Of a DNA stretch of 64,000 nucleotides, positions 53,026 to 62,881 are shown one piece after another. The number at the start of each line of letters is the position of its first letter. The stretch's first letter is position 1. Source of the DNA: Paenibacillus tundrae (GTDB taxonomy: Bacteria > Bacillota > Bacilli > Paenibacillales > Paenibacillaceae); assembly GCF_036884255.1 (NCBI RefSeq), contig NZ_CP145605.1, positions 5,889,001 through 5,953,000 on the forward strand. Reading direction: 5' to 3'. The notes beneath the pieces were generated by a model. The model made no database searches. It had not been told where the DNA came from and was given only the letters and a program-made list of their open reading frames with translations. The position numbers were made by a program, and so were the translations under genes.

Positions 53026-55257
53026 GTGTTTGACTGGCTCGGGTGGAATAAGGGTTGGCCGCTGTGGCGGTCGTATCGGTTAAACGTACATATCAAGGAA
53101 GATGTAGAACAGATTTTTGAGGGGATTGCCGAAACAAGACGTCAGCTTCTCATGGACTGGGCGGATGAACAATGGGATCATCTGGATCGATTATTGCAGC
53201 AAGTTCAGTCGCATGAGCCCCAAGATGTATTACAAGGTTCCCAGTCTCTTAGCAAACTAAGCGTGTGGTTCAAAGGAAGTTATGCAAGAGCAAAAGATTG
53301 TACAGAGCTATTTATGGTGAATGAGCAAAACGAGGTTGTATTCTCCACTTATCCGAAGCATATTGGGAAGGTTTACAGCAACAATGATGAAGGGTTTGAA
53401 CCAGGTATACGGTATGCCAGAGCAGATATCAAGGGCAGAAAGTGCCTCTATGGCCCTTACTCTGATCCACTCACCCTGGAGATTGGCGCGCGTTCGTCTT
53501 CTTTTCATGATGATGTCACCCTGATGTTTGTTGCTCCCATCGTACACGAGGGACGCTATGTTGGAGCGCTATGCAGCCGTATTCCGAACGATGTATTAGG
53601 CGATTTAATTCAAAGAGAGTCCGGCCATATTTACCCCGATTCGGGTGATAACTACATTTTCATGGCGGAATCAACGATACGACCGCATCTGCAGCCCGGA
53701 ACAGCTCTATCCCGTAGCCGATTCGAGGATCGAACCTTCACTCACGGAGAAAATCTCAAAGACGGTGTCACAACCGAATGGGGTACTGTTTCTGTCAAGG
53801 AACATACCGAGCTTGAGCTATTGTTCACCGATCCTTCCACTGGAAAATTACATCCTGGAGTGGAGAATACGATTCAACATGGCTCTAACTTGTTTGTTGC
53901 CTTTCCCGGCTACTCCGATTACCGCCATATCCCTGTCATAGGTAAGGGGATTACGTTTCAGCTTCCACACTGCCCGGATCGCTGGGGTATGATGTGTGAG
54001 GGGGACTTGGAGGAAGTGTATCAGGTGCGTAACATTGGCTGGCGCCAGTTCAAGCTGCACATCCGTTGGATTGTGTTGTCGGCGATCCTCGGAGCCGTTC
54101 TCGTGTATATTCTCTCCGGCAGTGGATGGAGCGCAGGAGCTATCGCCGCTTTCAATCTCATATGCGGGTTATTCGCAGCAAGCCAATTGCAGCGTAAGCA
54201 GTATCGTCGTGTGCATGAGGACATGCGACGTATTAGTCGGTTTATTCGAATCAATGCCGAAGGCAAAGGTGATCTGACTCAGCGCCTGGATACGTCCACT
54301 TTTGCTCAGGATGAAACCGGTGAACTAGCGAAATGGATCAATAATATGATCGATTCACTTGAAGCCATTATGCTCAAAGTTCAGCTGGCTACCGTGGATG
54401 TTCTGGACAATCAAGTTCAGATGCGGACATCAACAGAGACGACACAAGGCACGACAGCGCGTGTCAATCGTAAGCTAAGCTTCATGATTCAAGGTATACG
54501 TACACAGCTTGAGGATCTAGATCAGGCTAAGATTGCCGCAGATCACATGCGTCATACGCTGCACCAGCTTGAAGCCAGTGCAACAGCACAAATTCAAGTT
54601 GCCCAGCAAGAAGTAGAGCGTATCGGTGACAAAATGGTTCAGATCTCTGGAGCCGTGTCCGATACCAATCGCACGATCTTGTCTTTTATGGATACGATGC
54701 AGGATATCTACCGTGCACTGGCTGTCATTAATGAGATCTCGGCTCAGACCAATCTGCTGGCATTGAACGCTTCTATTGAAGCCGCTCATGTTGGAGAGCA
54801 TGGACGCGGCTTCGCTGTTGTCGCTGGGGAGATACGCAAGCTCGCTGAGTTGTCCCGTTCCTCAACAGAAGATATTCATCACATTCTGAGTAAAATCTCT
54901 ACCGCAGCTAACACAGCATCCCAATCCATCCGAGAAGGCGATCAGGTTCTTACGGAAGGAACTACTCTCGTGCAGGCAGCCTCACAGTTATTGCAAAGTG
55001 CCACCGCGGAAGATGCTGAGCGAACACAAGTGGTTGATGAGGTCGTTATGCTCATGGAGAACATCGCAGCGATCAGTCATCAAAATCGCTCTACTTCTGC
55101 TGAGGTTGAGACAGAGATGCGGGAGCTTCTGCACGATATGTTACAGGTACAACATTCTTCACGTGATGTCGAAGTCATTACTTTATTTTTGCAACAGGTG
55201 GTGGGACAGTTTCAGTTAACTCACCCCCAAACGGATACGGGCATCCTTAAAGGTTGA
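53026..55257 (+). CDS. Methyl-accepting chemotaxis protein with N-terminal sensor lacking a first TM helix
   Basis: 743 residues from GTG 53026 (GGGGG 8 nt upstream). The first 340 residues form a soluble PDC/Cache-like region, with VFSTYPKHIGKVYSNNDEGF and YGPYSDPLTLEIGARSSSFHDDVTLMFVAPIV. No hydrophobic helix is seen near the N-terminus. Two helices at about 345-362 and 368-385 form a hairpin. A HAMP-like segment follows, then the MCP signalling domain with AQTNLLALNASIEAAHVGEHGRGFAVVAGEIRKLAE at about 573-610. The topology implies a cytoplasmic sensor. Divergent from the pyrimidine importer, so it may sense a pathway compound. Confidence 0.88.
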   Translation: MFDWLGWNKGWPLWRSYRLNVHIKEDVEQIFEGIAETRRQLLMDWADEQWDHLDRLLQQVQSHEPQDVLQGSQSLSKLSVWFKGSYARAKDCTELFMVNEQNEVVFSTYPKHIGKVYSNNDEGFEPGIRYARADIKGRKCLYGPYSDPLTLEIGARSSSFHDDVTLMFVAPIVHEGRYVGALCSRIPNDVLGDLIQRESGHIYPDSGDNYIFMAESTIRPHLQPGTALSRSRFEDRTFTHGENLKDGVTTEWGTVSVKEHTELELLFTDPSTGKLHPGVENTIQHGSNLFVAFPGYSDYRHIPVIGKGITFQLPHCPDRWGMMCEGDLEEVYQVRNIGWRQFKLHIRWIVLSAILGAVLVYILSGSGWSAGAIAAFNLICGLFAASQLQRKQYRRVHEDMRRISRFIRINAEGKGDLTQRLDTSTFAQDETGELAKWINNMIDSLEAIMLKVQLATVDVLDNQVQMRTSTETTQGTTARVNRKLSFMIQGIRTQLEDLDQAKIAADHMRHTLHQLEASATAQIQVAQQEVERIGDKMVQISGAVSDTNRTILSFMDTMQDIYRALAVINEISAQTNLLALNASIEAAHVGEHGRGFAVVAGEIRKLAELSRSSTEDIHHILSKISTAANTASQSIREGDQVLTEGTTLVQAASQLLQSATAEDAERTQVVDEVVMLMENIAAISHQNRSTSAEVETEMRELLHDMLQVQHSSRDVEVITLFLQQVVGQFQLTHPQTDTGILKG

Positions 55258-55281
55258 CGAGTAAACATACGAGCACATAAG

Positions 55282-55356
55282 AAAAAGCATCTGCACCTCC
55301 TTCGTTGTTGTGAATTATACCTAACAACAATGAAGGCAATGACAGATGCTTTTTGT
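55282..55356. terminator. Bidirectional terminator between convergent genes
   Basis: AAAAAGCATCTG/CAGATGCTTTTT outer stem with inner CCTTC-TTGTTGT/ACAACAA-GAAGG stem. Serves the MCP gene and the SLH-phosphatase gene. Confidence 0.9.
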
Positions 55357-55406
55357 ATACATAATGCGTTACTTAGATTAGCAAGTTTTCAGACACGACT
55401 TAAATA

Positions 55407-58127
55407 TTATTTAGCCACAACATGAGCAACGACACGATTATCTTGGTACGAGACAGTAACCTCATAACCGTCAGCAGTTACACGGTCGAATTCACCTTTA
55501 ATTCCATTCGCAGTAATCAAGGTAATGTCTTTGGAGCCTTCAATTTTATAGTTAGACAGATCAAGATTGAGGGTTCCTCCATCCAGGTACAGCTTCTTGC
55601 CGACATTGATTGCATTGAGATTATTCTTCACAACAATGTCGAGCGTTCCATTATCTACAGTAAAGTTTCTGTTCAGATTGAGTGCCCCATCCGTATCAAC
55701 GACAATCTCACCATTTTCCAAATACAGATCACCTGTACCAAATGCCGTTGTGGATTCAGCCTTCAGTGTTCCGGCCTGCACCAAGGTTCCACCTGTATAG
55801 CTGTTTTTCCCCGTCAATGTAAGTGTTCCTGTACCCTTCTTGGTTAACATACCAATGCCAGAGATATTATTTCTCCACCAGTCCTCTGCATTGAAACGTC
55901 CTTTGGAAGCGTCCATATCTACAGTGACATTGCTTAAGAATGCGCCATAACCATCCGATGCTGTCACCAGATCTAATCTACCCCAGCCCTTAGACTCGTC
56001 TAGTACAGGGTAACCGGAATCAATGGATGTTGTATACAATACTTCTCTACGTTGCTCATCCGTTAAATAAGGTTGGCGAGTTTCCAGCAATGCTTCTGCT
56101 CCGAGCGGCACAACAGGCGCCAGACCTTTTGTTCCTGTCTGTGGCAGACCATACGTCATCTTCTCTCTATAGAAGGCTTTGTTCGCGTCATGATCTTCCC
56201 ATTTCTTCTCGTCATATGCACTCTTAAAGTTGTAATCCTCTGTTACCGTGTGCGCATATTCATACAGACTCATATTTTTTTCTTTAGCTAATGCGCCAAA
56301 TACTTCTCCTGCATTCTCATAAGCCTTATCCAGCACTTCTTGATTCTCTTTTTTATTGAACGCATATGCCGTCATCGCTGTAGCTTGGATACGTGCGCCA
56401 ATTACATCAAGTGGGGAGTGCATGCCCGTGACAACACGGTTCTCACCCATCTGTGCTGCTCTCGTCAACAACTCAGAGAATCGTTCAGGCGTAGCGTAAG
56501 CAAATGGAAGTACGGACAAGTAGGACGCACTTGTATGTCCACTTGGATATCCTCCGTCTTTTCCTTGTCCATCCTCAGCGATTCTTCTCACATAACTTAA
56601 TGCAGGAATGAGCTTCACATTGCTCTCATACTGCTGGACATGCTTCTCTCCTGAAGCTTTCGTTCCTCCGGATGGCAGCGGCTCCTCTTTGGCTTCACCT
56701 TCACCCAGTGTTTCCCATACAGGCAATCCCTTGCTATCTACGACCTCTTTCACTTCTCCGTTCGAATTCATTCTCCACGGTCTTGGGGAAGAGAAGAAGT
56801 ATTTCGCTGGATTGGATGAAGCAGGTGTTTTGAAACGAACCAGATCCACTAGAGCGGCCATGTCAGCAAGCTCTGTTTTGGACCAGTCACTTCCAAGGCC
56901 TTGGCTTTCATCTTCTACCGTTTCTTCTTTCAGATCAACGTTCATCTCGTCCACGCTTCGCTCAATACTTGTCACCGGCTTAATGATGTCCACATATGTG
57001 TTAGCCAGCGGGCCGAAGCCTTCCATCATACTGTAGATTTTATCGCGCTGGTCATCATAATAGGCTGCTAAAGCCTCTTCATCGGTACGATTTTGCGTTA
57101 CATCTTCAACATATTTGATATTGGCAACCCACGTTGCTTCGTTGCGAATCTCTACATTTGCAAAAGTTTTCTGATCTGCAACGGGCACGGTTGGATCATT
57201 TTTGAAGCCGTCATAATATGGAGTCGGTCCATCACCATACTTCGCAACTTTATCACCCGCACCAGGTTTGGTCTCAGCTGTTCCATCTCTCCACTCCGGT
57301 TGATTGATGGACCATACTTGATCGAAACCGTCCAAAATATCGATAAATGGATTGGTTGCTACAACATTTTTGAGTGTACCGTCATCTGCATTGCCTCCAT
57401 GCTCGACTGCAGATAAACGAGCTTCATCCGCAGGAGGAGCCACATTCAATACGTTGGCTGTTCCCTTAGGCTTAGCTGGTTTAATCGCTGTGTTCGAATC
57501 GATTTCCTGTGCATTCACCAATGCACTTACAGCTTCTGCACGAGTGATGGAACGAAGTGGTTTGAAGCTTCCATCTGCATATCCAGCGATAATTTTGGCT
57601 GCTGCCGCTCCACCTACAGCCCCTTTGCTCCAATCTGCGATAGAGGATGCATCACTAAACGTATTAGCTGCCTCTTCATTTAGTTCGAGATTCAGAATTC
57701 CTGTAATAATTTTGGCCGCTTCTTGACGTGTAATTGGATCTTGCGGCTTCATCGTACCATCCGTGTAACCATCTATATATCCAGCAGCATTCGCTATAGA
57801 CACCGCTTCGTAATACCATGCTTGGTCAGAAACATCGTTATAGTTAATTGTAGCTTGTCCTGTGTATCCAAAAGCCCCATTCACCAGATTCATAAATTCT
57901 GCTCTAGTAATATACGCATTCGGTTTGAATGAATGATCCAAGTAACCTCGAATTAATCCCTCATTACCCCAAGCTTGAATGTTCGCTTCCGCCCAGTGTC
58001 CTTTAATGTCAGAGAACTGAAGTTTCTGGTCAGCTGCATAACCCCGATCCGCAAACGTCGGACTTACCATAGACAACATTAGAAGTAATGCGAGTGATTT
58101 TTTAAGTGGTTTTCTCATGGCCTGCAA
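55407..58127 (-). CDS. SLH-anchored PAP2-type acid phosphatase with autotransporter-like beta repeat
   Basis: 906 residues. Signal peptide; three SLH domains (about 35-75, 98-140, 160-205; FSDIKGHWAEANIQAWGNEGLIRGY); then a class A/PAP2-type vanadate-dependent phosphatase core with SSPRPWR near 447, GGYPSGHTSASYL near 527 and ENRVVTGMHSPLDVIGAR near 567. These are the three conserved P-binding/catalytic motifs. The C-terminus carries a PATR-type repeat (GTLTLTGKNSYTGGTLVQAG, about 785-805), normally seen in autotransporter passengers. Likely a wall-bound phosphatase for extracellular phosphate esters. TTG 58127 has GGGAG 6 nt upstream; ATG 58118 is the alternative. Confidence 0.88.
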   Translation of the reverse strand: MQAMRKPLKKSLALLLMLSMVSPTFADRGYAADQKLQFSDIKGHWAEANIQAWGNEGLIRGYLDHSFKPNAYITRAEFMNLVNGAFGYTGQATINYNDVSDQAWYYEAVSIANAAGYIDGYTDGTMKPQDPITRQEAAKIITGILNLELNEEAANTFSDASSIADWSKGAVGGAAAAKIIAGYADGSFKPLRSITRAEAVSALVNAQEIDSNTAIKPAKPKGTANVLNVAPPADEARLSAVEHGGNADDGTLKNVVATNPFIDILDGFDQVWSINQPEWRDGTAETKPGAGDKVAKYGDGPTPYYDGFKNDPTVPVADQKTFANVEIRNEATWVANIKYVEDVTQNRTDEEALAAYYDDQRDKIYSMMEGFGPLANTYVDIIKPVTSIERSVDEMNVDLKEETVEDESQGLGSDWSKTELADMAALVDLVRFKTPASSNPAKYFFSSPRPWRMNSNGEVKEVVDSKGLPVWETLGEGEAKEEPLPSGGTKASGEKHVQQYESNVKLIPALSYVRRIAEDGQGKDGGYPSGHTSASYLSVLPFAYATPERFSELLTRAAQMGENRVVTGMHSPLDVIGARIQATAMTAYAFNKKENQEVLDKAYENAGEVFGALAKEKNMSLYEYAHTVTEDYNFKSAYDEKKWEDHDANKAFYREKMTYGLPQTGTKGLAPVVPLGAEALLETRQPYLTDEQRREVLYTTSIDSGYPVLDESKGWGRLDLVTASDGYGAFLSNVTVDMDASKGRFNAEDWWRNNISGIGMLTKKGTGTLTLTGKNSYTGGTLVQAGTLKAESTTAFGTGDLYLENGEIVVDTDGALNLNRNFTVDNGTLDIVVKNNLNAINVGKKLYLDGGTLNLDLSNYKIEGSKDITLITANGIKGEFDRVTADGYEVTVSYQDNRVVAHVVAK

Positions 58128-58475
58128 TACACGCTCCCATAATCGTAATTATTTTGACTACCGCACCAGCAAATGATGAGAAGTGTTCCATCTAGATGTC
58201 TGATATGCCGTAACATTAGCATCTGGGGGCGCCTGGCATCTATAGAACAAATTCCGTTTTATATCAAATCCGTACGTTTTGGAGCTTTTTTTTCAAAAAA
58301 ATAGAGAGAATCCTAGAATCGTCATCTATACTGTAGTTGTTTGTAAAATCTTTTTAAATTTTAGGTAAATTTTCTGAGGTAAGTTTGTTAAATTTCGATC
58401 AACATGATCTCTCGTCCGGCGGCTATTATATAATGATTGAGTTATGTAGAAACCAATTGTGAAGGAGGAACATGG
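58128..58475. other. Divergent intergenic region
   Basis: About 350 bases between the SLH-phosphatase gene and the AraC-type regulator, AT-rich around 58280-58390. No operator or promoter stands out enough to assign. Confidence 0.45.
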
Positions 58476-60785
58476 ATGCGCGAGCTGTTTCAATCTGTAA
58501 GATCTAGGATGGTTTTTTCCTATATCGCTGTCGTCCTTGTCATTGCGCTTCTTTTTGGCTCGATCCTATACCTCTTCTTCTCCCATCAATACAGCAAAGA
58601 GATACGTAACAACAAACAATTGCTGCTCAAAAACACGGTCAATTATATGGAGAGTTCCGTCATTCAGAAGGTGAATCAGGTCTATCTGTCTTTAGCGCTG
58701 GGTAGTCCTGTTAATATTGATATAGATAGCTTAAAAGGAAACCATGGCAAGATACTGGATATCGAACAGTTACTCAAAAATCAGGTGCAAAATTATTCCG
58801 ATCTTATTGAATCCATTCATATATACGATACGAAGAATCAATTCATGATCTCGTCCGCACATGGGCTGATGCTCTATAAGGATGCGCCTGAACGGGTGGA
58901 TCAGATTGCTGATTGGGCTACGGCCATGAAGGAAACAGAAGAAAGCTCCTTATGGACGCAGACGCGTATGGTTCCTCAGGATGCTTATATTGAACAATCC
59001 ATAGAGAACAATAAAACGCCTTTAATTACCTATGTCCGCAGTTATCCGTTTCAATCGTCTGGACAGAGCAGTAAGGTCATGATTGCGATTGATATCAAAG
59101 AATCTACGATCAGTCAGATTATCGAAAATATGATTCCTGCCGACTATGCGAGTACATTTATCGTAGATCAGCAAGGAACTGTTATTTCGGCCGCCGACAA
59201 AACCTTGTTAGGCACCACTACCAAGGAGAATTTGTTACAGTCCCTGCTGTCCACTTCTTCTGCGGATGAGAGCTTTACGCATATCTTTGACCATGATTCA
59301 TATGTCATTTCCCAGGATCAATTCAAAGGCAATGGCTGGAGGATATACACGACTACGCCTAACAAAAACTTCTATTACAAACTGGATAGCTTGAAGGAAG
59401 TTTCGCTCCTGCTCGGATTGCTCGCTGTCGCCGTTGGGATAGCGATGTCTTCCATATTTACAGTAGCCAACTACAGTCCGGTCAAGCGAATCCTGAATAA
59501 TATTAAAGAACGGGTGGATAGCCCAGCCAGCCTACGGCAGAATGAGTATCGCTTCATTGATACCGCTATTAACAGCCTGTCTAGCAAAGTCGATAGTCTG
59601 GAAGAAACGTTGCAGGCCAATCACAAAATGATTAAGCATAGCATTATGCTCAACATGATCCATAATCGATTTACGCCGGAAGAGCTTACGGAGCAGCTGC
59701 AGTCTATTCACGTTTCGATGGCCTACTCTCGCTTCCGCTGTATCGTCATTGATCCCGTCAGTGAAAAGTGGAAGGAAATGCAGCCACGACAGTCGCAGCA
59801 TACGTTATACTCGATGATCCAGCAGTTAGAAACAGCCGAGATAGAAGGAACAAGGCTGCTCGCAGAGGAACTGCAGGATCACAAAATGGTGGTCATTATC
59901 TGTACCAACCAACCTGAGGAGCCTCTCTCGGATCATATTGTTGAATTCATTCATTCCGAGGCAAGAGACCGATTCGGCCTAGAATTTGCACTATCATTGG
60001 GTGGCTGGGTGGATCACTATACTCAGATCTATACGAGCTATCACCAGGCTAATGCACTGATTCAATATAGCTATTTCTTCCCCGAGCAGTCTGCGATTCA
60101 AGATCTTGGACTTCTGGACAGGGAGACTAGCAGCTTGGAAATTCCAGATTCATACCTTGTGAACTTTGAAAAGAAATTACAGCTCCGTGATGTGGATGGT
60201 ACGGCTAATGCCATTCATGAGTTGGTCTCGACCATAAAGGAAGGAAGGTATTCAGCCGAATATAGCCGGATTTTTTTATTGAAAGCGGTATCAATTTACT
60301 CTAACTGCATTAATCAGGTACGCTGGCAGCCTGCTGATGCAAACGCCAATAGTTTGTACAAGCAATTTGCATCACTCTACAATATCAACACCTATTCGGA
60401 GTGGATGGTTCATCTAATCACCGAGTTTATTACACATGTAGAGAAACGAAGCGAGGTCAGGAGCCCAGATACGATCTCCGCGGTCAAAGCTTATATTCGT
60501 GACAATATCTCTGGCGATCTCACCCTAGACCATGTCTCTGAGCAAGTGTTCATCAGCCCCAAATATCTCAGTAAAATCTTCAAAGAAGAGACGGGCATTG
60601 TATATTCGGAATATGTCACCAATCAGAGGATGGAACGTGCACGCGAACTCATTGCAATGCGAGAACTTACCATTGAGCAAGTTGCGAGCACCGTCGGTTA
60701 CCGTACCCCTGCTTATTTCATTAAGAAGTTCAAAGAAATCCACGGCTGCACCCCGAAAAACTTCATGCGTAGCCTGACGAACTGA
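58476..60785 (+). CDS. AraC-family regulator with membrane Cache-type sensor (YesN-like)
   Basis: 769 residues from ATG 58476 (AAGGAGG 7 nt upstream). Two membrane helices (about 12-34 and 305-330) enclose an extracytoplasmic sensor domain (DLIESIHIYDTKNQFMISSAHG). A cytoplasmic linker follows, then a C-terminal double-HTH AraC domain (about 668-768: LTLDHVSEQVFISPKYLSKIFKEET, then VASTVGYRTPAYFIKKFKEIHGCTPKNF). Such one-component membrane regulators usually control a neighbouring carbohydrate ABC transporter. The adjacent lipoprotein fits, but permeases are missing. Confidence 0.9.
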   Translation: MRELFQSVRSRMVFSYIAVVLVIALLFGSILYLFFSHQYSKEIRNNKQLLLKNTVNYMESSVIQKVNQVYLSLALGSPVNIDIDSLKGNHGKILDIEQLLKNQVQNYSDLIESIHIYDTKNQFMISSAHGLMLYKDAPERVDQIADWATAMKETEESSLWTQTRMVPQDAYIEQSIENNKTPLITYVRSYPFQSSGQSSKVMIAIDIKESTISQIIENMIPADYASTFIVDQQGTVISAADKTLLGTTTKENLLQSLLSTSSADESFTHIFDHDSYVISQDQFKGNGWRIYTTTPNKNFYYKLDSLKEVSLLLGLLAVAVGIAMSSIFTVANYSPVKRILNNIKERVDSPASLRQNEYRFIDTAINSLSSKVDSLEETLQANHKMIKHSIMLNMIHNRFTPEELTEQLQSIHVSMAYSRFRCIVIDPVSEKWKEMQPRQSQHTLYSMIQQLETAEIEGTRLLAEELQDHKMVVIICTNQPEEPLSDHIVEFIHSEARDRFGLEFALSLGGWVDHYTQIYTSYHQANALIQYSYFFPEQSAIQDLGLLDRETSSLEIPDSYLVNFEKKLQLRDVDGTANAIHELVSTIKEGRYSAEYSRIFLLKAVSIYSNCINQVRWQPADANANSLYKQFASLYNINTYSEWMVHLITEFITHVEKRSEVRSPDTISAVKAYIRDNISGDLTLDHVSEQVFISPKYLSKIFKEETGIVYSEYVTNQRMERARELIAMRELTIEQVASTVGYRTPAYFIKKFKEIHGCTPKNFMRSLTN

Positions 60786-60824
60786 TCCACAGCAGGAATC
60801 CAAAAAAAATGTGAAGGAGCTACT

Positions 60825-62465
60825 ATGAACCTCAACCTTTCAAGAGCTCTCTGTCTATCTATAACAACACTTATGCTTGTGGTACTCTTGAGCGGCTGTA
60901 CTGTGTCAGGAAGAGAAAGCGCACAAGTGCAGCAACAAAATCATCTCGCCAGCGCTGAGAAGGATACCGCCCCTGAATATAACATCTCTTGGACTATGCA
61001 TCAGAATACCCCGGTTCCTGAGGATGCAGAAATGATTGTATATCTTGAACAGCTATTTCATGTGAATCTGGACGTGTGGAACCTGGAGAACAAGCGTTAC
61101 GAGGATCTGCTCGACTTGGAGCTTGCTCAAGGGAATATCCCGGATCTATTTCGAATCAGGCAGCCCCATGATCTGCTTAAATATCAGACACAAGGGGTAT
61201 TAGCGGAAATTCCTCAAGATGTGCTTGAGCAACATGCGCCCAATCTTGTACAACGCATCCGCGACTATGATCCACGTTACTTCGAGTACGGAAAAATAAA
61301 TGACAGCTTATATGGCATTCCCGTCATCAATGAGACTAATATTTACCGTACCCCTATCGTCTATCGAGCAGACTGGCTGAAGAAACTTGGATTAGACACA
61401 CCCACAACATTGGAAGAATTAGAAACCGTGTTATATGCCTTTGCCAAAGGTGATCCTGACGGAAATGGTAAACAGGATACGTACGGTTTGTCCAAGGAAG
61501 GTATGAATGTAGTGTTCGGCGCTTTTGGGCAGACCGTTTTTACCGAGCAGCTCTATTTTAATCTGAAAAATGATCAACTGGTCATCGGTGCCCTGGAGCC
61601 TGAGATGAAGCAAGCCCTAACTTATTTGCAAAAATGGTACCGGGATGGCATTATCGACCCAGAATTTATCACCGGGGAAAATAAAGGCGGTTATAAGCAT
61701 CTATCTCATGCTTTTATCAATGGCAAAATTGGCATGACGTCCATGGGCAACTACTATCATTGGACTCAAGCAGGCGATTACAACATCCTGAATGAAAAAG
61801 GCGAAGAAACTCCGATGGGAGCCTCATTCAATGTCTATGAGCTTCAACAGAAGAATGCAGACGCCAACGTGGTATTTGGTGTTCCTGTCGTTGGCCCTGA
61901 TGGACTTAGCGGCTCGAAGGGCAACAACCTGCTCATGAACTTTATCGCAATTGGAGCTGAGGCGGTCAACGAGCCAGGCAAACTAGAAAAAATTCTGGAA
62001 ATCCTAGACTACGTCAGTGCCAATCCTGATCCGCATGAGCAGATCAGAATGGAGTATGGCGTTCAAGGTAAGCACTGGGACTGGGACGGCACATCCACAA
62101 ATACGTTCCACCTCCTCCCCCCGTATAATCGAATGGAGAACTATATCAATACGATCGGCTCTAGTATCGGCATGACGGTTCCCGGTGGCTCTATAGGCGA
62201 ACGTGAACAGTGGGCTGCGTCCGTAGGGCTGTCAAAGGGCGGTATCTATAACCACCTGGAGGTAGCTACCCCTGCCCTAATTCAATATTCATCTGACTTG
62301 GTCAGTATGAGAGATAAAGCATACATTTACATCATTACTGGTGATCAGTCCGTGGAAAGTTTCGATACCTTTGTGAAAGAATTCATGGAAGCTGGTGGAG
62401 AACAGGTGCTTCACGAAGCCAATGAATGGTATAAAGAGCATCCGGAATCAAGTTCCGCGCGATAG
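60825..62465 (+). CDS. Family 1 extracellular solute-binding lipoprotein (LplA-like)
   Basis: 546 residues. Signal peptide with lipobox LSGC near residue 25. The ligand-binding fold contains GIPVINETNIYRTPIVYRADWLKKLGLDTP and the calcium-like loop DPDGNGKQDTYG near 210. Typical of Paenibacillus oligosaccharide or oligogalacturonide binding proteins. AAGGAG precedes ATG 60825, 39 bases after the AraC gene. No permease or ATPase follows; the next gene is moaA. Confidence 0.9.
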   Translation: MNLNLSRALCLSITTLMLVVLLSGCTVSGRESAQVQQQNHLASAEKDTAPEYNISWTMHQNTPVPEDAEMIVYLEQLFHVNLDVWNLENKRYEDLLDLELAQGNIPDLFRIRQPHDLLKYQTQGVLAEIPQDVLEQHAPNLVQRIRDYDPRYFEYGKINDSLYGIPVINETNIYRTPIVYRADWLKKLGLDTPTTLEELETVLYAFAKGDPDGNGKQDTYGLSKEGMNVVFGAFGQTVFTEQLYFNLKNDQLVIGALEPEMKQALTYLQKWYRDGIIDPEFITGENKGGYKHLSHAFINGKIGMTSMGNYYHWTQAGDYNILNEKGEETPMGASFNVYELQQKNADANVVFGVPVVGPDGLSGSKGNNLLMNFIAIGAEAVNEPGKLEKILEILDYVSANPDPHEQIRMEYGVQGKHWDWDGTSTNTFHLLPPYNRMENYINTIGSSIGMTVPGGSIGEREQWAASVGLSKGGIYNHLEVATPALIQYSSDLVSMRDKAYIYIITGDQSVESFDTFVKEFMEAGGEQVLHEANEWYKEHPESSSAR

Positions 62466-62872
62466 ATTCGCCCCCTTTTACCGCCGCAAAACGAATGCTA
62501 TCATCCGACGTCATCATTGACGCGGATTGGAGAAATAGCTAAAATTTGATGCAACTGTTCTTTTTGAATTTGTCGCATCGTAATGGTTAGCATGTTGTAA
62601 CATGCTCTTGTATATAAGTTCAACGATATTTACAGTAGCGGAGAGAACAGAAATAACCTGAAGAAGCGAAGCTACAAGCTTTCTGTTAGAAAGCTGCATC
62701 GGAAGCATACGCTTCGCCTTTATCCCCGGATTTGACCCTTTGGGAAAAGAGAATCAAAAAAATCTGGGGATAACAGCGATTGGAAGGTTGTTCTGTTCTG
62801 GAGCCTCAATGTAAATATTGTGTTGTTGAACTTATATAGGAAAGTGCTTTTTCCAATCTGAGAGGTGAAAGG
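62466..62872. other. Intergenic region upstream of moaA
   Basis: About 400 bases, over half occupied by the MITE-like element at 62611-62838. No terminator with a T-run was recognised after the solute-binding gene. Confidence 0.55.
62611..62838 (+). mobile_element. MITE-like inverted-repeat element, copy B
   Basis: 228 bp, bounded by TATATAAGTTCAAC at the left and its perfect complement GTTGAACTTATATA at the right. TA at the ends suggests a TA target duplication. Further in, GAACAGAAATAACC pairs with GGTTGTTCTGTTC; GCGAAGC with GCTTCGC; AGCTTTCT with AGAAAGCT; CCCCGGATTT with AAATCTGGGG. No ORF. Confidence 0.82.
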
Positions 62873-62881
62873 GTGGTCTGC

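Noticed and set aside
62514..62708. 64-codon minus-strand ORF upstream of moaA
   Set aside because: It falls across the left end of the MITE-like element; its hydrophobic stretch is a by-product of the repeat.
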